Positions 21,965-23,706 of a stretch of 23,706 nt of DNA are shown here, piece by piece. Origin of the DNA: Clostridia bacterium (GTDB lineage: Bacteria; Bacillota; Clostridia; Oscillospirales; Acutalibacteraceae); NCBI GenBank assembly GCA_900769535.1, contig CAAGHB010000097.1, positions 1 through 23,706 on the forward strand, in the 5' to 3' direction. A program made the position numbers and the translations under genes. Positions within the stretch are counted from its first letter, which is position 1. The number at the start of each line of letters is the position of its first letter. Below the pieces are notes generated by a model. The model saw only the letters and a list, made by a program, of their open reading frames with translations. It was not told the origin of the DNA and made no database searches.

Positions 21965-22987
21965 ATGAAAAAGTTGATTTGTTTAGTCCTCAGTATCGTT
22001 ATGGTATTCTCACTTGCCTGTCTTGTCGGCTGCTCTGACAAGGAAAATAACACTACCGAAAACGCTGAAACACTTAAATTCGGTTTAGGTATCAGTGCAA
22101 AGCTCGAAAATATAAGCAGCGCTGACGCCGACACCAACGGTAATGCTAAGGCATCTGTAACAGCCGCTGCTGTTCTGCTTGATAAAGATGGAAAAATAGT
22201 TAAATGCACAATTGACTCAATGGAAAATAACATGGGCTTCACCTCGGAAGGTAGGTTTATAGAAGCCGGTGAATATAGAACAAAATACGAACAGGGTAAC
22301 GATTACGGCATGGTTGCTTACGCCAATTCCGCAAAGGAATGGTTTGAGCAAATCGATGCATTATGCGCACTTGTTCAGGGAAAGAATATCGACGAAGTTA
22401 AGGCGCTCGTTGCCGCTGATTACAAAGGTAACCAAGAAGTAATAAACGCCGGCTGCACGATTTACATTTCAGATTTTGTTTACGCTATCGAAAATGCAGT
22501 TAAAAACGCTGTTGATTCAAAAGCAACGAACGACTGCACAATTAAGCTGGGTATCGTTTCAACACAGACCGGCTCAAAGGACGCAACCGATGAAGCAGAG
22601 GGCGCAAACGAAGTTGACACAACCGTTGTTGCCGCATCGGTAGACAAGGAAGGAAAGATTGTTGCCGTTTCGACCGATGCCCTCGCTGCAAAGGTTACAT
22701 TTGACACAAAGGGCGTTACCGCAACAGAAGCAGCCATAATTACAACAAAGAAGGACGCAGGAGCAAATTACGGCATGGCTGCATACGGAAACGACCTCAA
22801 CGGTGACGGCAAGGTGCTCGAATGGTTTGAACAGGCAGACGCTTTTAACGCTGCTTGCATAGGAAAAACTGCATCAGACCTTTCTTCACTCACTAACGAA
22901 AGCGGATACGGCTCGGACGAAATTCAAAAAGCCGGCTGCACAATCAATATCAGCGATATGGTAAAGGCACTTTCAAAAGCCGTATAA
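21965..22987 (+). CDS. lipoprotein of two tandem FMN-binding-like repeats
   Basis: The 340-residue product has a lipoprotein signal (lipobox LVG-C23) and then two repeats of about 145 residues (38-182 and 193-340). Matching blocks are VTAAAVLLDKDGKIVKCTID against TTVVAASVDKEGKIVAVSTD, GNDYGMVAYANSAKEWFEQIDA against GANYGMAAYGN...VLEWFEQADA, and INAGCTIYISDFVYAI against QKAGCTINISDMVKAL. The layout resembles FMN-binding lipoproteins encoded beside Rnf/ApbE. The usual flavinylation SGAT-[ST] is not present: AGCT (162-165, 323-326) lies near where it would be. Whether FMN is bound is therefore open. AGGAGA precedes the ATG. A terminator follows, then apbE. It is probably an outer-surface electron carrier or a flavin-binding sensor. 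Confidence 0.8.
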   Translation: MKKLICLVLSIVMVFSLACLVGCSDKENNTTENAETLKFGLGISAKLENISSADADTNGNAKASVTAAAVLLDKDGKIVKCTIDSMENNMGFTSEGRFIEAGEYRTKYEQGNDYGMVAYANSAKEWFEQIDALCALVQGKNIDEVKALVAADYKGNQEVINAGCTIYISDFVYAIENAVKNAVDSKATNDCTIKLGIVSTQTGSKDATDEAEGANEVDTTVVAASVDKEGKIVAVSTDALAAKVTFDTKGVTATEAAIITTKKDAGANYGMAAYGNDLNGDGKVLEWFEQADAFNAACIGKTASDLSSLTNESGYGSDEIQKAGCTINISDMVKALSKAV

Positions 22988-22993
22988 TTAAAT

Positions 22994-23036
22994 AAATAAA
23001 AGGGGGATTTGTTTATAGCAATCCCCTTTTATTTTT
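22994..23036 (+). terminator. terminator after the repeat lipoprotein gene
   Basis: AAATAAAAGGGGGATT (22994-23009) pairs with AATCCCCTTTTATTT with one bulged G and a 10-base loop, ending in a T-rich run. apbE starts 25 bases later without an obvious promoter, so partial read-through must supply it. Confidence 0.85.
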
Positions 23037-23060
23037 ATCCAAGATAAAGGTAAAAATGTT

Positions 23061-23706
23061 ATGAAAAAAACAATCAGTTTGATATTAGTTGTAGGGTTAA
23101 TCCTTTGCTCGATTACCTTAACGGGATGCAAAGAAGATGAAAAACTCGAAAAATTCACCGCATACTCTTTTGATTATTTTGATACCGTTACAACTATTAT
23201 CGGGTATGAAAAAAACAAGCAGGACTTTGATTCAAACTGTGAAATAATAAAAGGTTTGCTGGACGAATACCATAAGCTATATACAATATACAACCGATAT
23301 GACGGAATAAACAACCTATGTCTCATAAACAGCGTGACTGACGGGCAACACACCGAATTAACGGTAGATAAAAAGATAATTGAAATGCTCGAATATTCTA
23401 AGGAGATGTACCTGCTCAGCGACGGCAGATTGAATATTGCTATGGGCAGTGTTCTTTCGATATGGCACGATTATCGCGAGGATGGACTCAATAATCCCGA
23501 CAGCGCTTCCCTGCCCTCGATGGACGCTCTAACAGAGGCCAATAAACACACAGATATATCAAACCTTGTCATAGATAACGAAAATGGGACTGTTTTCATT
23601 TCCGACCCGAAAATGAAATTAGACGTCGGCGCCGTTGCAAAAGGGTACGCCGTTGAGGAAACAGCGCGACAGATGAAAGATAAAGGTATTGAGGGGTACA
23701 TTCTCA
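23061..23706 (+). CDS. apbE: FAD:protein FMN transferase ApbE, N-terminal part (cut by window end)
   Basis: ApbE cleaves FAD and attaches FMN through a phosphoester to threonine or serine in SGAT-type motifs of partners such as RnfD and RnfG; it is an extracytoplasmic lipoprotein. Visible are 215 codons from ATG 23061 to the window end, of a protein usually near 330-350 residues. It has a lipobox LTG-C23, the early AYSFDYFDTVTTIIGY, LSDGRLNIAMGSVLSIW and the conserved LDVGAVAKGYAVEETA, part of the FAD/metal-binding region. AAAGG lies about 10 bases upstream. Its position after Rnf and the repeat lipoprotein says it serves this locus. The C-terminal half is outside the window, so completeness cannot be judged. 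Confidence 0.94.
   Translation, partial: MKKTISLILVVGLILCSITLTGCKEDEKLEKFTAYSFDYFDTVTTIIGYEKNKQDFDSNCEIIKGLLDEYHKLYTIYNRYDGINNLCLINSVTDGQHTELTVDKKIIEMLEYSKEMYLLSDGRLNIAMGSVLSIWHDYREDGLNNPDSASLPSMDALTEANKHTDISNLVIDNENGTVFISDPKMKLDVGAVAKGYAVEETARQMKDKGIEGYIL

Overview
The window looks like chromosomal DNA of a strictly anaerobic, spore-forming Clostridia member, probably of the Ruminococcaceae/Oscillospirales type. This rests on a clostridial-order Rnf operon, a flavodiiron protein, PdaB-like and BofA-like sporulation proteins, the Firmicutes-type ylxM-ffh-rpsP-khpA-rimM-trmD order, and AGGAGG-type ribosome sites with sigma-A promoters. I see no insertion sequence, integrase, CRISPR array, tRNA or rRNA. 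Coding is dense and mostly core.

Layout: 1-1795 (+) holds the end of a tRNA-dihydrouridine synthase gene, a DUF2461 protein and RNase HI. 1823-3571 (+) is a minimal Fe-S assembly unit, cysteine desulfurase plus IscU/NifU scaffold, with its own promoter and terminator. 3583-7768 (-) holds a separately promoted HPr gene and the translation/secretion operon ylxM-ffh-rpsP-khpA-rimM-trmD, read from a perfect consensus promoter. 7782-10461 (+) holds a stand-alone E2-acyltransferase-fold protein with an altered catalytic motif, then an orphan peptide-binding lipoprotein. 10477-11786 (-) holds a small two-helix membrane protein and a PdaB-like polysaccharide deacetylase. 11812-13074 (+) is a two-gene unit: an HPr-kinase-like ATPase and an S24/S26-type serine peptidase. 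13074-15221 (-) holds a BofA-like protein and a multidomain flavodiiron protein carrying flavin reductase and rubredoxin modules.

From 15413 to the end (+) is the most interesting region: a complete Rnf operon (rnfCDGEAB) from a perfect consensus promoter, continuing into a NusG-II-domain protein and a Gx-transporter-family membrane protein. A separately promoted lipoprotein made of two tandem repeats and an ApbE flavin transferase (cut by the window end) follow. Together they form a flavin-based membrane redox locus: Rnf couples ferredoxin:NAD+ electron transfer to ion pumping, and ApbE should attach FMN to RnfD and RnfG. Three features are unusual. RnfG is nearly twice the normal length and has two FMN-binding domains, each with an SGAT motif. 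RnfE ends in a four-cysteine tail. The lipoprotein's two repeats each end in an AGCT tetrapeptide near where related flavinylated domains have SGAT. The divergent flavodiiron gene could use the same reductant pool to remove O2 or NO.
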